A stretch of 64,000 nt of DNA from Agrococcus sp. ARC_14 (lineage in GTDB: Bacteria; Actinomycetota; Actinomycetes; Actinomycetales; Microbacteriaceae): assembly GCF_022436485.1 (NCBI RefSeq), contig NZ_JAKUDO010000001.1, positions 2,356,001 through 2,420,000 of the forward strand, read 5' to 3'. Within the stretch, counting starts at the first letter, position 1; each line of letters opens with the position of its first letter. The position numbers were made by a program, and so were the translations under genes. Under the pieces are notes generated by a model, which was given only the letters and a program-made list of their open reading frames with translations, was not told where the DNA came from and searched no databases. Below, in pieces: positions 23,275 through 33,194 of the stretch.

Positions 23275-23625
23275 TCAGCCGGCGTAGTGCGCCGGGATCG
23301 CGAGCTGCTCGCCGGGCTGGATGGAGCCGGCGATGCCGTTGAGCATCTCGATCTCGGCGATCACGTCTCGGGGGTCGGCATCGGGTGCGAGCGACTGCGC
23401 GATCTGCCAGAGCGACTGACCGGGCAGCACGGTGACGTACGAGAAGTCGGCAGTCTGCGTCGACGAGGAGGCGACAGCGCCGGCAAGGGCGTCGCCCAGC
23501 ACACCAGCTCCGGCGAGCGCGGCGGCGGCGAGGACGGGGGTGGCGACGAGCAGGGCCAGGGCGCGGCGACCGCGCGAGGTCATCCGCAGGCGGACAGTCG
23601 GCGTGGCGGTGGCGATGGCAGTCAT
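23275..23625 (-). CDS. LysM membrane protein, candidate SOS division suppressor (YneA/DivS-like)
   Basis: A 116-residue protein. A basic N-terminus and a hydrophobic segment (about 21-41) form a membrane anchor. A linker and one LysM domain (about 62-112, [17 protein letters not shown] to [12 protein letters not shown]) follow, which would bind peptidoglycan outside the membrane. AAGGAG precedes ATG 23625. It faces lexA divergently, and its promoter carries a LexA-type box over the -10. B. subtilis YneA has the same plan (membrane anchor plus LysM, divergent from lexA) and blocks division during SOS. The functional match is an inference from context and architecture. Confidence 0.78.
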   Translation of the reverse strand: MTAIATATPTVRLRMTSRGRRALALLVATPVLAAAALAGAGVLGDALAGAVASSSTQTADFSYVTVLPGQSLWQIAQSLAPDADPRDVIAEIEMLNGIAGSIQPGEQLAIPAHYAG

Positions 23626-23649
23626 CGGTGCTCCTTCCAGTCTGGGATC

Positions 23650-23683
23650 CGCAGGCGGTGCTCGGCCGGGAGCACCGCCTGCG
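23650..23683 (-). repeat. Strong hairpin in the 5' UTR of the LysM gene
   Basis: A perfect 13-bp inverted repeat (23650-23662 with 23671-23683) with an 8-base loop. It lies between the predicted mRNA start (about 23690) and the ribosome-binding site. It has no U-run, so a role in RNA stability or attenuation is only a guess. Confidence 0.6.
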
Positions 23684-23694
23684 AATCTCTGTTT

Positions 23695-23726
23695 CGAACC
23701 TATCTTCGATTCCCTGGACGAGTCAA
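23695..23726 (-). promoter_or_regulatory. SOS-controlled promoter of the LysM gene
   Basis: On the minus strand TTGACT (23726-23721), an 18-base spacer and TAGGTT (23702-23697). The LexA-type sequence CGAACCTATCTTCG (23695-23708) covers the -10. It matches the actinobacterial box CGAACRNRYGTTYG at 12 of 14 positions by my reading. Confidence 0.65.
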
Positions 23727-23757
23727 GCCCTGCCGCGGAGTTTCTCCACGACACGCT

Positions 23758-23771
23758 CGAACATCCGTTTG
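23758..23771 (+). promoter_or_regulatory. LexA box of lexA
   Basis: CGAACATCCGTTTG, 13 of 14 matches to CGAACRNRYGTTYG. It lies at the expected -35 region of a TACGCT -10 (23791-23796), which gives a 5' UTR of about 80 bases. This predicts autorepression of lexA. Confidence 0.75.
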
Positions 23772-23882
23772 ATTCGGGCGTCCTGTCGGATACGCTTTCG
23801 AACCAGGAGCAGTCAATCGCAGGCCACCCACACGCCCGTCCCGGGCGCCCGGCGGGCATCGCGGCGACAGAGCGGAGCGGGC

Positions 23883-24506
23883 ATGACGAGGCAGCTGACC
23901 GAGAAGCAGCAGGCGATCCTGCAGGTCATCCAGAAGGCCGTGCGCCAGCGCGGGTACCCGCCGAGCTACCGAGAGATCGGCGACGCCGTCGGCCTCTCTT
24001 CGCTCTCGAGCGTCACCCACCAGCTGGGGCAGCTCGAGCTCGCCGGCATGATCCGGCGCGACCCCGCTCGGCCGCGCGCCATCGAGGTGCTCGTCCCCGA
24101 CGAGTCGGTCGAGTCGCTCGCCACCATGGAGCAGGCCACGTTCGTGCCGATGGTCGGTCGCATCGCCGCAGGCATCCCGATCACCGCGGAGGAGCAGGTG
24201 GAGGACACCTACCCGCTGCCGAAGGCGCTCGTGGGCGGTGGCGACCTCTTCATACTCAAGGTCGTCGGCGAGTCCATGATCGACGCCGCGATCTGCGACG
24301 GCGACTGGGTCGTCGTGCGGCAGCAGCGCGACGCGACCAATGGCGACATCGTGGCCGCGATGCTCGACGGCGAGGCGACCGTGAAGGTCTTCAAGCAGCG
24401 CGACGGCCACACCTGGCTGCTGCCCCGCAACTCCGCCTTCGAGCCCATCCTCGGCGATGAGTCCGAGGTGCTGGGCAAGGTCGTCGCGGTGCTGCGCTCG
24501 GTGTAG
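23883..24506 (+). CDS. lexA: LexA repressor
   Basis: SOS master repressor of 207 residues. A winged-helix DNA-binding domain (1 to about 70, with [21 protein letters not shown]) precedes the self-cleaving S24 peptidase domain. The cleavage bond is Ala96-Gly97 (RIAAGIP), and the catalytic pair is Ser131 (GESMID) and Lys168 (ATVKVF). ATG 23883 is chosen because the family begins at [12 protein letters not shown]; the frame is open further upstream. Confidence 0.97.
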   Translation: MTRQLTEKQQAILQVIQKAVRQRGYPPSYREIGDAVGLSSLSSVTHQLGQLELAGMIRRDPARPRAIEVLVPDESVESLATMEQATFVPMVGRIAAGIPITAEEQVEDTYPLPKALVGGGDLFILKVVGESMIDAAICDGDWVVVRQQRDATNGDIVAAMLDGEATVKVFKQRDGHTWLLPRNSAFEPILGDESEVLGKVVAVLRSV

Positions 24507-24514
24507 CGTTCGGA

Positions 24515-24545
24515 GGACTCAATGCCGCAGAGCGGCGTTGAGTCC
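24515..24545 (+). terminator. lexA terminator hairpin
   Basis: A 14-bp stem (24515-24528 with 24532-24545, one G-T pair) with a 3-base loop, 9 bases after the lexA stop. It lies in the convergent gap with hflX and may act on both strands. Confidence 0.65.
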
Positions 24546-24556
24546 GGAGAGCGCTA

Positions 24557-24594
24557 GATCGAGTAGGCGGCCGCAAGGCCGCCGTACCGAGATC
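24557..24594 (-). repeat. REP-like palindromic element, copy A
   Basis: The minus strand reads GATCTCGGTACGGCGGCC, a 4-base TTGC loop, GGCCGCCTACTCGATC. It shares its flanks (GnTCTCG..., CTCGAnC) and palindromic core with copies at 42494-42540 and 51157-51204. It is intergenic between lexA and hflX. Confidence 0.55.
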
Positions 24595-24601
24595 TCACTC
24601 G

Positions 24602-26131
24602 TCAGCGCGCGGGCTCGACGCGGAACTCGGCGAGCTGGCTCAGCACCGCCGCCGAGACCTTGGCGTCGATGCGCGTGCCGCCCTCCTCATAGACCTCGCG
24701 CAGCACGTCGAAGCGGTCGTGCAGCATCGCGATCACGTCACCGCGCTCGAAGGGCACCAGCAGCGACACCGGCACCTCCGGCCGCGGCAGCATCTCGGCG
24801 ATGCGCGCGAGGATCTCGTCGACGCCGTCGCCGGTGCGTGCGGATGCGAAGATCGCGTCCGGCTGCAGCCCCCGCAGCACCAGCTGCTCGTCGGCGTCGA
24901 TGAGATCGGCCTTGTTGAACACCACGATCTCGGGGATCGAGCGTGCGCCCGTCTCCCCCAGCACGTCGCGGACCGTGGCGATCTGCGACGCGGGGTCCGG
25001 GTGACTGCCGTCGACGACGTGCACGATGAGCTCCGACTCTGCGACCTCCTCGAGCGTCGAGCGGAACGCCTCCACCAGCTGATGCGGCAGGTTGCGCACG
25101 AAGCCGACGGTGTCGGCGATCGTGAACTCGCGGCCATCCGCCGTCTTGGCCTGGCGCACCGTGGCGTCAAGGGTGGCGAAGAGCGAGTTCTCGACGAGCA
25201 CGCCCGCGCCCGTGATGCGGTTGAGCAGCGATGACTTGCCGGCGTTCGTGTACCCGGCGATCGCGACCCCCGGCACCTCGAAGCGGTCGCGGTTGGCGCG
25301 CTTCGCCTGTCGTGCGGGTGCGAAGCCCTTGATCTGCTTGCGCAGTCGCGCCATGCGGGTGTGGATGCGACGGCGGTCGAGCTCGATCTTCGTCTCACCG
25401 GGGCCGCGCGAACCCATGCCTGCGCCCTGGCCACCGACCTGGCCACCGGCCTGGCGCGACATCGAATCGCCCCAGCCACGCAGGCGCGGCAGCAGGTACT
25501 CGAGCTGCGCGAGCTCGACCTGTGCCTTGCCCTCGCGGCTCTTGGCATGCTGGCTGAAGATGTCGAGGATGACGGCGGTGCGGTCGATGACCTTCACCTT
25601 CACGCGGTCCTCGAGCGCTCGTCGCTGGCTGGGTGAGAGCTCGCTGTCGGCGACGACGGTGTCGGCCCCGAGCTCCTTGACCAGCGCGGCGAGCTCGTCG
25701 GCCTTGCCGCTGCCGACGTAGGTCGCGGGGTCGGGATTCGGCCTGCGCTGCAGCAGGCCGTCGAGCACCTGCGCGCCGGCCGTCTCGGCGAGGGCCGAGA
25801 GCTCGCGCAGCGAGTTCTCGGCGTCTCCGGCGGAGCCCGCGTAGACCCCGACGAGCACGACGTTCTCGAGGCGCACCTCGCGGTACTCGACCTCGGTGAT
25901 GTCCTCGAGCTCGGTGCGCAGCCCATCGACCCGGCGGAGCGCCGCACGCTCGTCGCGGTCGAGCTGGTCGCCGTCGGTGTCGCTGAAGGCGTCATCTGCC
26001 TGCAGCGCCTGCGCGCGCGCCGAGAGCACCTCGCCGTCCCCCGGCTGCGCCCACGCAAGGATCCGCTCCGTCGCGCGCCCTCCGTCGGGGACGTGCTCTG
26101 CGCCGTCTGCCGCGTGCTGCGGTTCTGCCAT
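24602..26131 (-). CDS. hflX: GTPase HflX
   Basis: Ribosome-associated GTPase that splits stalled ribosomes, 509 residues. The HflX N-terminal domain (about 90-210, ending in ELAQLEYLLPRLRGWG) is followed by a Gly-rich linker (SRGPGETKIELDRR), a coiled coil and the G domain, with G1 GYTNAGKSS at 293-301, DTVGFVRNLPHQLV and NKAD. An acidic N-terminal extension of about 60 residues is variable in the family. AAGGAC precedes ATG 26131; a start 39 bases upstream is less likely. Confidence 0.95.
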   Translation of the reverse strand: MAEPQHAADGAEHVPDGGRATERILAWAQPGDGEVLSARAQALQADDAFSDTDGDQLDRDERAALRRVDGLRTELEDITEVEYREVRLENVVLVGVYAGSAGDAENSLRELSALAETAGAQVLDGLLQRRPNPDPATYVGSGKADELAALVKELGADTVVADSELSPSQRRALEDRVKVKVIDRTAVILDIFSQHAKSREGKAQVELAQLEYLLPRLRGWGDSMSRQAGGQVGGQGAGMGSRGPGETKIELDRRRIHTRMARLRKQIKGFAPARQAKRANRDRFEVPGVAIAGYTNAGKSSLLNRITGAGVLVENSLFATLDATVRQAKTADGREFTIADTVGFVRNLPHQLVEAFRSTLEEVAESELIVHVVDGSHPDPASQIATVRDVLGETGARSIPEIVVFNKADLIDADEQLVLRGLQPDAIFASARTGDGVDEILARIAEMLPRPEVPVSLLVPFERGDVIAMLHDRFDVLREVYEEGGTRIDAKVSAAVLSQLAEFRVEPAR

Positions 26132-26145
26132 GGTCTGTCCTTCGC

Positions 26146-26151
26146 TACTGT
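26146..26151 (+). promoter_or_regulatory. -10 element of leaderless RsmC-like gene
   Basis: TACTGT, 7-base gap, GTG at 26159. Confidence 0.5.
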
Positions 26152-26158
26152 CGAGTCC

Positions 26159-26764
26159 GTGCCGGACCACTATTTCTCCCCAGATCCCGAGGCTCCCAGG
26201 TCGATCCGCACGATCCGGGTGCCGATCAACGGTGTCGAGCGCGAGATGGTCACGTCGACCGGGGTGTTCTCGGGCGACCGACTCGATGTCGGCACCGAGG
26301 TGCTGCTGGACGCCGTCCCCTCGCCTCCCGAGACCGGGGAGCTGCTCGATCTCGGCTGCGGCTGGGGGCCCATCGCCGCGACGCTCGCGACCCGCTCCCC
26401 CGACGCGCGTGTCTGGGCGGTCGATGTCAACACTCGCGCGCTCTCGCTCGTGGAGCGGAATGCCGAGCTGCTCAGTCTATCGAACATCACGCCCGCGACG
26501 CCAGAGCTGGTGCCGGAGGGGCTCCGATTCGCGACGATCTGGTCGAATCCTCCGATCCGCATCGGCAAGCCGCAGCTGCACGCGCTGCTCGAGACGTGGA
26601 TCCCGCGGCTCGCACCCGGCGCCACGGCCTGGCTCGTGGTGCAGAAGCACCTCGGCGCCGACTCGCTGCTGCGCTGGCTGGTCGAGCGATTCGAGGGCTT
26701 CGACGTCGAGCGCGCCGACTCCAAGCGGACGTACCGGATCTTCGCTGTCACGGCGCCTGACTGA
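26159..26764 (+). CDS. RsmC-like class I SAM methyltransferase
   Basis: Probable 16S rRNA guanine-N2 methyltransferase, 201 residues from GTG 26159. SAM motif I is LDLGCGWG at 63-70, the acidic ribose-binding Asp is in VWAVDVN, and the base-flipping motif is NPPIRIGK at 130-137. It is single-domain, like many Gram-positive members. It is divergent from hflX, with starts only 27 bases apart, and its end overlaps dapF. Confidence 0.85.
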   Translation: MPDHYFSPDPEAPRSIRTIRVPINGVEREMVTSTGVFSGDRLDVGTEVLLDAVPSPPETGELLDLGCGWGPIAATLATRSPDARVWAVDVNTRALSLVERNAELLSLSNITPATPELVPEGLRFATIWSNPPIRIGKPQLHALLETWIPRLAPGATAWLVVQKHLGADSLLRWLVERFEGFDVERADSKRTYRIFAVTAPD

Positions 26765-27626
26765 CTCCTCCGCCGATCCCCTCGCCGCGGAACACCAGCG
26801 CTGCGGGCCCCGTCAGCCAGGCGTGGCCGCGCTCGTCGACCTCGACCTCGAGCCTGCCGCCGGGGACGTCGACGATCCACCGGTCTGCCGCATCCCCCGA
26901 CCAGTGCCTGGTGGCCATGGCGGCTGCCACGGCGCCCGTGCCGCACGAGAGCGTCTCGCCGGAGCCCCGCTCGTGCACGCGCATGCGGATCGCGCCGACC
27001 CCGTCGGCGATCGCCCCCGGCACGACGAACTCGACGTTGGCACCGGACTCGGCAGCAGGGTCGAGCACCGGAGCCGCGTGCAGCTCGAGCGCCTCGAGCT
27101 CTTCCGTGCTCGCCAGCGCGACGACCACGTGCGGGTTGCCCGTGGAGACGTCGAGGCCCGGGCGATCGACTTCGAGCCCGTGCGCCGCGACGAGCCTGTC
27201 GCCGCCGAGCTCGAAGGGGCCGAGATCTGCCGAGAGCAGCTCGCCGCGACGGACCACGCGCTTGACGCCCGCGCGCGTCGCGATGTCGATGCCCTCGCCA
27301 TCGGCGAGGGCCGCCAGCTGCGACTCGAGCAGGAAGCGCACGAACACGCGCACGCCGTTGCCGCACATCTCGCTCACCGAGCCGTCGGCGTTCCAATAGT
27401 CCATCGCCCAGGTGCCGGGCGATGCCTCGTCGAGCACCGCGTCGCCGGTGGATCCCGCCCGCACGGCGCGGATGACGCCGTCGCCGCCGATGCCGAAGCG
27501 GCGGTCGGCGAGCGCGCGGACACGCTCGGGCGTGAGCGGCGCAGCGCCATCGGGGTCGGCGATCAGCACGAAGTCGTTGCCGGTCCCGTGCCCCTTGGCG
27601 AACGCGCCGCTGCCCAGCTCTGTCAT
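26748..27626 (-). CDS. dapF: Diaminopimelate epimerase
   Basis: Converts LL- to meso-diaminopimelate for lysine and cell-wall synthesis. It has 292 residues. The two catalytic cysteines are Cys88 (MCGNGVR) and Cys228 (LSCGTGA). The gene overlaps miaA by 4 bases. A TAGCCT hexamer inside the miaA end, 6 bases before the ATG, could add a private leaderless promoter. The 3' end overlaps the convergent methyltransferase by 17 bases. Confidence 0.95.
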   Translation of the reverse strand: MTELGSGAFAKGHGTGNDFVLIADPDGAAPLTPERVRALADRRFGIGGDGVIRAVRAGSTGDAVLDEASPGTWAMDYWNADGSVSEMCGNGVRVFVRFLLESQLAALADGEGIDIATRAGVKRVVRRGELLSADLGPFELGGDRLVAAHGLEVDRPGLDVSTGNPHVVVALASTEELEALELHAAPVLDPAAESGANVEFVVPGAIADGVGAIRMRVHERGSGETLSCGTGAVAAAMATRHWSGDAADRWIVDVPGGRLEVEVDERGHAWLTGPAALVFRGEGIGGGVSQAP

Positions 27627-28531
27627 GCCTCCAGGCTACCGAGCGCCTGGTGTGCGAGGGCAGCCGCGTCCGCTGCGGGCGCAGCCGGGTAGCGCTGGAA
27701 CCACGAGACCTGCCTGCGCGCGTAGCGGCGTGTGAGGGCCTGCGTGCACTCGATGGCGGCGGCCTCGTCGAGCGTGCCGTCGAGCTGGTCGAGCGCCTGC
27801 CGGTAGCCGATCGCCTGCTGCGCGGTGGTGCCGCGCTCGATGCCGGCCGCGCGCAGCGCACGTGCCTCCTCGACGAGGCCGAGCTGCCACATCCGCAGCA
27901 CGCGGGCGTCGAGCCGGGGCACGAGCGCGGCTCGTTCGATGCGCACGTGCTGGATGATCGTGGGCCGAAGCAATGAATCCTCGGGCGGCAGGCCGACGCG
28001 GAAGGGCTCGCCGGTGAGCGTCACGGCCTCGAGCGCGCGCACGAGCCTGCGGCCGTTGTGCGGGCCGATCGCCTCGGACGCGGCCGCATCCACCGCGAGC
28101 AGCCGAGCGTGCATCGCCGCGGCCCCGTCGCGCTCGAGCTCGGCTTCCAGCCGCGCTCGCAGTGCCTCGTCGGTGGCGGGGAAGGCGAAGTCGTAGAGCA
28201 CGCTGGACGCGTAGAGCCCGCTGCCCCCGACCAGGATCGGCACCGCGCCCCTGCCCTCGATGGCGCGCAGCGCTGCCAGCGCCGCGTCCCGATAGGCGGC
28301 GACGGCGGCGTCCTCCCGGGGCTCGAGCACGTCGAGCAGGTGGTGCGGGTGCCCGCGGCGCTCTGCGAGGCTCGCCTTCGCGGTGCCGATGTCCATGCCG
28401 CGGTAGAGCTGCATAGCGTCGCAGTTCACGATTTCGGCGGTGCTGCCGAGCCGCACGATCTCATCGGCGATGTCGAGCGAGAGCCCCGTCTTGCCAGTGC
28501 CGGTCGCGCCGACGACGGCGATCAGCGTCAC
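27623..28531 (-). CDS. miaA: tRNA dimethylallyltransferase
   Basis: Adds the isopentenyl group to A37 of tRNAs that read UNN codons. It has 302 residues: P-loop GATGTGKT at 8-15, the [17 protein letters not shown] substrate site and [14 protein letters not shown]. It overlaps both miaB (4 bases) and dapF (4 bases), so miaB-miaA-dapF is one operon. MiaB acts next on the same nucleotide. Confidence 0.96.
   Translation of the reverse strand: MTLIAVVGATGTGKTGLSLDIADEIVRLGSTAEIVNCDAMQLYRGMDIGTAKASLAERRGHPHHLLDVLEPREDAAVAAYRDAALAALRAIEGRGAVPILVGGSGLYASSVLYDFAFPATDEALRARLEAELERDGAAAMHARLLAVDAAASEAIGPHNGRRLVRALEAVTLTGEPFRVGLPPEDSLLRPTIIQHVRIERAALVPRLDARVLRMWQLGLVEEARALRAAGIERGTTAQQAIGYRQALDQLDGTLDEAAAIECTQALTRRYARRQVSWFQRYPAAPAADAAALAHQALGSLEA
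27633..27638 (-). promoter_or_regulatory. Possible internal -10 for dapF
   Basis: TAGCCT, 6-base gap, ATG at 27626. It lies within the miaA coding end, so it could be coincidental. Confidence 0.35.
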
Positions 28532-30039
28532 GTGCCGAGCGCGACCGGCACCGTCGGGGCCGTCGCAGTGCGCAGCGTGGGCAGCCCGAGCGAGACGGGG
28601 CCGCCAGCAGGAGCGCCGTCGCCGGGCGACGGCACCGCGCAGGAGTCTGACTGCGCGCGATCCCAGGCGTCGCCGGCGCGCGTGCGTCGCAGCGCCAGCG
28701 GGCCGTGATCGGCGACCAGGTGGAACGTCGCCGCCTGCGTGAGCTCGACGGTGACGACGTCGCCGGGGCGTGGCGCGTGCTCGCCCGGTGCGAAGTGCAC
28801 GAGGCGGTTGTCCTCCGCGCGACCGCTCAGGCGGTGGGTCTCGGCGTTCTTCCTGCCCTCACCCACCGAGACGAGCACGTCGACGGTGCGGCCGACCTGG
28901 CGCTGGTTCTCCTCGAAGGAGATGCGGTCCTGCAGCGCGACGAGCCGCTCGAAGCGCTCCTGCACGACCGCCTTCGGCACCTGATCGGGCATCGTGGCGG
29001 CCGGCGTGCCGGGGCGGATGGAGTACTGGAACGTGAACGCCGAGGCGAAGCGGGACGCCTCGACGACGCGCATGGTCTCGGCGAAGTCCTCCTCGGTCTC
29101 GCCCGGGAAGCCGACGATGATGTCGGTCGTGATGGCGGCATTCGGGATGCGCTCCCTGACGCGGTCGAGGATCCCCAGGAAGCGCGTGGAGCGGTAGGAG
29201 CGCCGCATCGCCCTGAGGATTCGGTCGGAGCCCGACTGCAGCGGCATGTGCAGCTGCGGCATCACGGCAGGCGTCTCTGCCATCGCCTCGATCACGTCGT
29301 CGGTGAAGGCTGCCGGGTGCGGGCTCGTGAAGCGGATGCGCTCGAGTCCCTCGATCTCGCCCGCGGCGCGCAGCAGCTTGCCGAAGGCCAGCCTGTCGCC
29401 GAACTCGACACCGTAGGAGTTGACGTTCTGGCCCAGCAGCGTGACCTCGATCGCGCCGTCGTCGACGAGCGCCTGCACCTCGGCGAGGATCTCGCCCGGG
29501 CGGCGGTCACGCTCCTTGCCACGCAGCGACGGCACGATGCAGAAGGTGCAGGTGTTGTTGCAGCCGACCGAGATGGAGACCCAGCCCGCGTAGGTCGAGT
29601 CGCGCTTCGTCGGCAGGGTCGACGGGAAGACCTCGAGCGACTCGAGGATCTCGATCTCGGCCTCGCCGTTGTGCCGACTGCGCTCGAGCAGCGTCGGCAG
29701 CGAGCCGATGTTGTGGGTGCCGAAGACCACATCCACCCACGGCGCACGGTCGACGATCGTGGAGCGATCCTTCTGCGCCAGGCAGCCGCCCACGGCGATC
29801 TGGAACCCGTCGCGCTCGCGCTTGGTCTTCGCCAGCTGACCGAGGTGCCCGTAGAGCTTGTCGTCGGCGTTCTCACGCACGGCGCAGGTGTTGATCACGA
29901 TGACATCGGGCGTTCCTGCGTCATCCTCGACGTAGCCCGCTTCCTCCAGCGATCCGCGCAGCCGCTCGGAGTCGTGGACGTTCATCTGGCAGCCGAAGGT
30001 CCTCACCTCGTAGGTGCGCGGCGCGAGCGTCATCGACAT
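28528..30039 (-). CDS. miaB: tRNA-2-methylthio-N6-dimethylallyladenosine synthase
   Basis: Radical SAM methylthiotransferase of 503 residues. The N-terminal UPF0004 domain has cluster cysteines 17, 52 and 86; radical SAM cysteines are 160, 164 and 167 (CNNTCTFC). A TRAM domain follows (about 370-440). A Pro/Ala/Thr-rich tail of about 50 residues after TRAM has no known role. The ATG at 30039 lies 6 bases after TACGCT, so the operon mRNA is probably leaderless. Confidence 0.95.
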   Translation of the reverse strand: MSMTLAPRTYEVRTFGCQMNVHDSERLRGSLEEAGYVEDDAGTPDVIVINTCAVRENADDKLYGHLGQLAKTKRERDGFQIAVGGCLAQKDRSTIVDRAPWVDVVFGTHNIGSLPTLLERSRHNGEAEIEILESLEVFPSTLPTKRDSTYAGWVSISVGCNNTCTFCIVPSLRGKERDRRPGEILAEVQALVDDGAIEVTLLGQNVNSYGVEFGDRLAFGKLLRAAGEIEGLERIRFTSPHPAAFTDDVIEAMAETPAVMPQLHMPLQSGSDRILRAMRRSYRSTRFLGILDRVRERIPNAAITTDIIVGFPGETEEDFAETMRVVEASRFASAFTFQYSIRPGTPAATMPDQVPKAVVQERFERLVALQDRISFEENQRQVGRTVDVLVSVGEGRKNAETHRLSGRAEDNRLVHFAPGEHAPRPGDVVTVELTQAATFHLVADHGPLALRRTRAGDAWDRAQSDSCAVPSPGDGAPAGGPVSLGLPTLRTATAPTVPVALGT

Positions 30040-30045
30040 AGATCC

Positions 30046-30051
30046 AGCGTA
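30046..30051 (-). promoter_or_regulatory. -10 element of leaderless miaB
   Basis: TACGCT, 6-base gap, ATG at 30039. Confidence 0.55.
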
Positions 30052-30064
30052 CCCGCGCATGAGA

Positions 30065-30096
30065 ACGCCGCCCCGTGCCTGAGCACGGGGCGGCGT
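30065..30096 (-). terminator. Terminator after the lipoprotein gene
   Basis: A perfect 14-bp stem (30065-30078 with 30083-30096) and 4-base loop, 17 bases downstream of the lipoprotein stop and just upstream of the miaB promoter. Confidence 0.75.
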
Positions 30097-30112
30097 GAGG
30101 TTCGGTCGCGGA

Positions 30113-30601
30113 TCAGCCCTGCGTGGCCGTCAGCGTCCAGGTGCCCTCGGGGCTGTCGCCGGAGAGGTTCATCTGGCCATCCTCGGCGGTGCCGGTGAAC
30201 GTGACGTCGAACTGCTCACCGCCGTCCTGATCGCTCAGCGCGGTGATGGTCATCGTGAGGTTCGAGCTGTCGCCCGACCAGACATCCTGGGGAGCGTCGA
30301 AGCCGGAGCCGTCGTTCCAGCTGCTGATGTCGATCGTGCCGTCGCCATTCAGCGTGAAGTCCATCGTGGCGAAGCCGGGGCCGAGGTCGCCGCCCGTCCA
30401 CGTCGAGTCGGCAAGGTCTTCAGCGGCCGTGCCGCCGCCTGGCTCTTCGGTGGTGCCGCCACCCGGCTCCTCGGTGGTGCCGGTGCCACCGGTGTTGCCA
30501 CCGGGGGTGCCGCCAACAGGAGGGAGCTGGAAGCAGCCGGTGAGGGCGAGCAGCGAGACGGCTGCGATCGCAGGCAGTGCGAGGATCCTGGTCTTCTTCA
30601 T
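30113..30601 (-). CDS. Secreted lipoprotein of unknown function
   Basis: A 162-residue protein with a signal peptide and lipobox (LTG-Cys23). Then come a Gly/Glu/Thr-rich linker holding two copies of TEEPGGGT and a C-terminal domain of about 95 residues rich in Trp, Asp and beta-strand-like segments (STWTGGDLG to [10 protein letters not shown]). I do not recognise the domain. A short beta-barrel that binds lipid or small molecules is possible but unproven. It is monocistronic, with its own terminator and leaderless promoter. Confidence 0.75.
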   Translation of the reverse strand: MKKTRILALPAIAAVSLLALTGCFQLPPVGGTPGGNTGGTGTTEEPGGGTTEEPGGGTAAEDLADSTWTGGDLGPGFATMDFTLNGDGTIDISSWNDGSGFDAPQDVWSGDSSNLTMTITALSDQDGGEQFDVTFTGTAEDGQMNLSGDSPEGTWTLTATQG

Positions 30602-30607
30602 AGCTCG

Positions 30608-30613
30608 AACCTA
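30608..30613 (-). promoter_or_regulatory. -10 element of leaderless lipoprotein gene
   Basis: TAGGTT, 6-base gap, ATG at 30601. Confidence 0.55.
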
Positions 30614-30662
30614 GCCCGATCACACGTCGCGAAACTGTGCGAATCCTGGATGAGCGTGGGGC

Positions 30663-31273
30663 TCAGCGGAACCGCGGGCCGCGTGAGCGCGTGCGCTCGA
30701 TCGCGGTGCGCACGGTGGAGCCGCCGAAGCCCCTGCGCTGCAGCCAGCCGACCAGTCGGCGCTCTGCCGTCTCGTCGTCGAGGCTGCCCATGCGCCGGCG
30801 GCGCTCGGCAGCCGCGTCGATCGCCCGCTGCAGCTCGTCGTCATCGTCGCCGCGCTCGATGTCGCTCGGATCGAGGCCTCGCTTGCGCAGCTCCGCGGCG
30901 ATGCCGCGCTCTCCCATGTGCTTGCGCTCGCGCAGCCGCTCGGCGAGATCCTGCGCGAGCTGTGCGTCGTCGACGAGGCCTTCCGCAGCGAGGCGGTCGA
31001 GCACGGCCTCGCGCACCTCGGGCTCGACGTCGCGGCGCTCGAGCGTGCGGTCGAGCTCCTGCCTGCTGGCCGCGCGCCGACCGAGCGCACGCAGCGCCAT
31101 GGAGCGCGCCGACTCCTCGTCGACGGCCTCGACAGCTCCTGCGTCAGCGTCTGCCACCCCCTCAGGGAGGCGCACAGCGCCGCCTGGCGCAGCCCAGGCT
31201 CCCACCTGGTCGTCCTCGCGCGAGGCGATCCAGGTGGAGAGCTCGGTGACGCCGGCCAGACGGTCGCGGTCGC

Positions 31274-31277
<4 letters not shown>
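30663..31277 (-). CDS. recX: Regulatory protein RecX
   Basis: Modulates RecA filament growth. It has 204 residues; the three-helix repeats span about 60-200 ([55 protein letters not shown]). An acidic N-terminal extension of about 55 residues is unusual but seen in actinobacteria. Its GTG overlaps the recA stop by 4 bases. Confidence 0.92.
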
Positions 31278-32347
<1,070 letters not shown>

Positions 32348-32449
32348 TGCTGGCCTTCCGTTGGTGGATGCGCTCACGGTACGTCGGGCCGCTGACATGC
32401 GTGCGGCCCACGAGTCGGCCTGTGGATGACGGGCTGATCGTGTGGTGCC

Positions 32450-32478
32450 AGCCTACGCTCCAATCGAACGCATCTTCG
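32450..32478 (-). promoter_or_regulatory. recA promoter with LexA box
   Basis: A LexA-type box (plus-strand CGAACGCATCTTCG at 32465-32478, 13 of 14 matches) lies 9 bases upstream of a TAGGCT -10 (32455-32450). Bound LexA would block the promoter. The predicted 5' UTR is about 95 bases. Confidence 0.7.
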
Positions 32479-32512
32479 AATGCGGATGCGGCGTGTCGTG
32501 CCGCAGTCGGGC

Positions 32513-32734
32513 TCAGCGGCGAGGGTCCCGCAGACCACGACCGTGACGCCGGTCGGCCGGCACGTCCTTCGCGTCGCACAGCGCCTGCCAGACCTGCCGC
32601 GCAGGCATCCCGGAGGCCAGAGCCTCCGCGCCCGTGCGGCCACCGAGGCTGCCGAGCGTGAGGTCGGCCATGAGCACGGCGCCAAGCGCGCCGAACTCTT
32701 CGGTGAGCGCGATCTGCAGCTCGCTGGTGCGCAT
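32513..32734 (-). CDS. DUF3046 family protein
   Basis: Small conserved actinobacterial protein of 73 residues and unknown function. Family features are MRTSELQIALTEEFG, LGGRTGAEALASGMPARQVWQALCDA and the basic RHGRGL end. It lies between clgR and recA, as in many actinobacteria. Confidence 0.85.
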   Translation of the reverse strand: MRTSELQIALTEEFGALGAVLMADLTLGSLGGRTGAEALASGMPARQVWQALCDAKDVPADRRHGRGLRDPRR

Positions 32735-32743
32735 CCCTCGCCT

Positions 32744-33073
32744 CTAGTGGATGGCGGAGTCGAACTCCGCGACCATGTCGGCCGGCAGCGTGTCGGGCAC
32801 GGTCGTCGTCAGCGGGTCGAGCTCGCCGAAGCTCAGGCCCTCGAGCACGGCGAGACGGTCCCCCACCTCTCGCAGCACCATCGACAGCGGCACGTCCAGC
32901 GCGTCCGCGACGGACGCGAGGATCTCGCTGGAGGCTTCCTTCTGGCCGCGCTCCACCTCACTCAGGTAGCCGAGCGCCACCGAGGCGCGCGAGGCGACCT
33001 GCCGCAGCGTCCTGCCCTGTCGCAGCCGCGTATCCCGCAGCACGTCACCGATCTCCTGTCGAACCAGCACCAT
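32744..33073 (-). CDS. clgR: ClgR-type XRE family transcriptional regulator
   Basis: Helix-turn-helix regulator of 109 residues. The HTH spans about 8-62 ([23 protein letters not shown]). ClgR activates Clp protease and repair genes in corynebacteria, mycobacteria and streptomycetes. AAGGGGGAG precedes ATG 33073. The neighbours cinA, pgsA and recA match the conserved ClgR context. Confidence 0.88.
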   Translation of the reverse strand: MVLVRQEIGDVLRDTRLRQGRTLRQVASRASVALGYLSEVERGQKEASSEILASVADALDVPLSMVLREVGDRLAVLEGLSFGELDPLTTTVPDTLPADMVAEFDSAIH

Positions 33074-33194
33074 GGTCTCCCCCTTCACCGTGGTCGGATG
33101 CATCAGCCTAGTCGCAGCTCTCCTGCGATCCGCCGGGTTGCTCACGAAGTTGATAACACCCATGTCACATCATGCATTCCGCAGGGCGCCCAGG

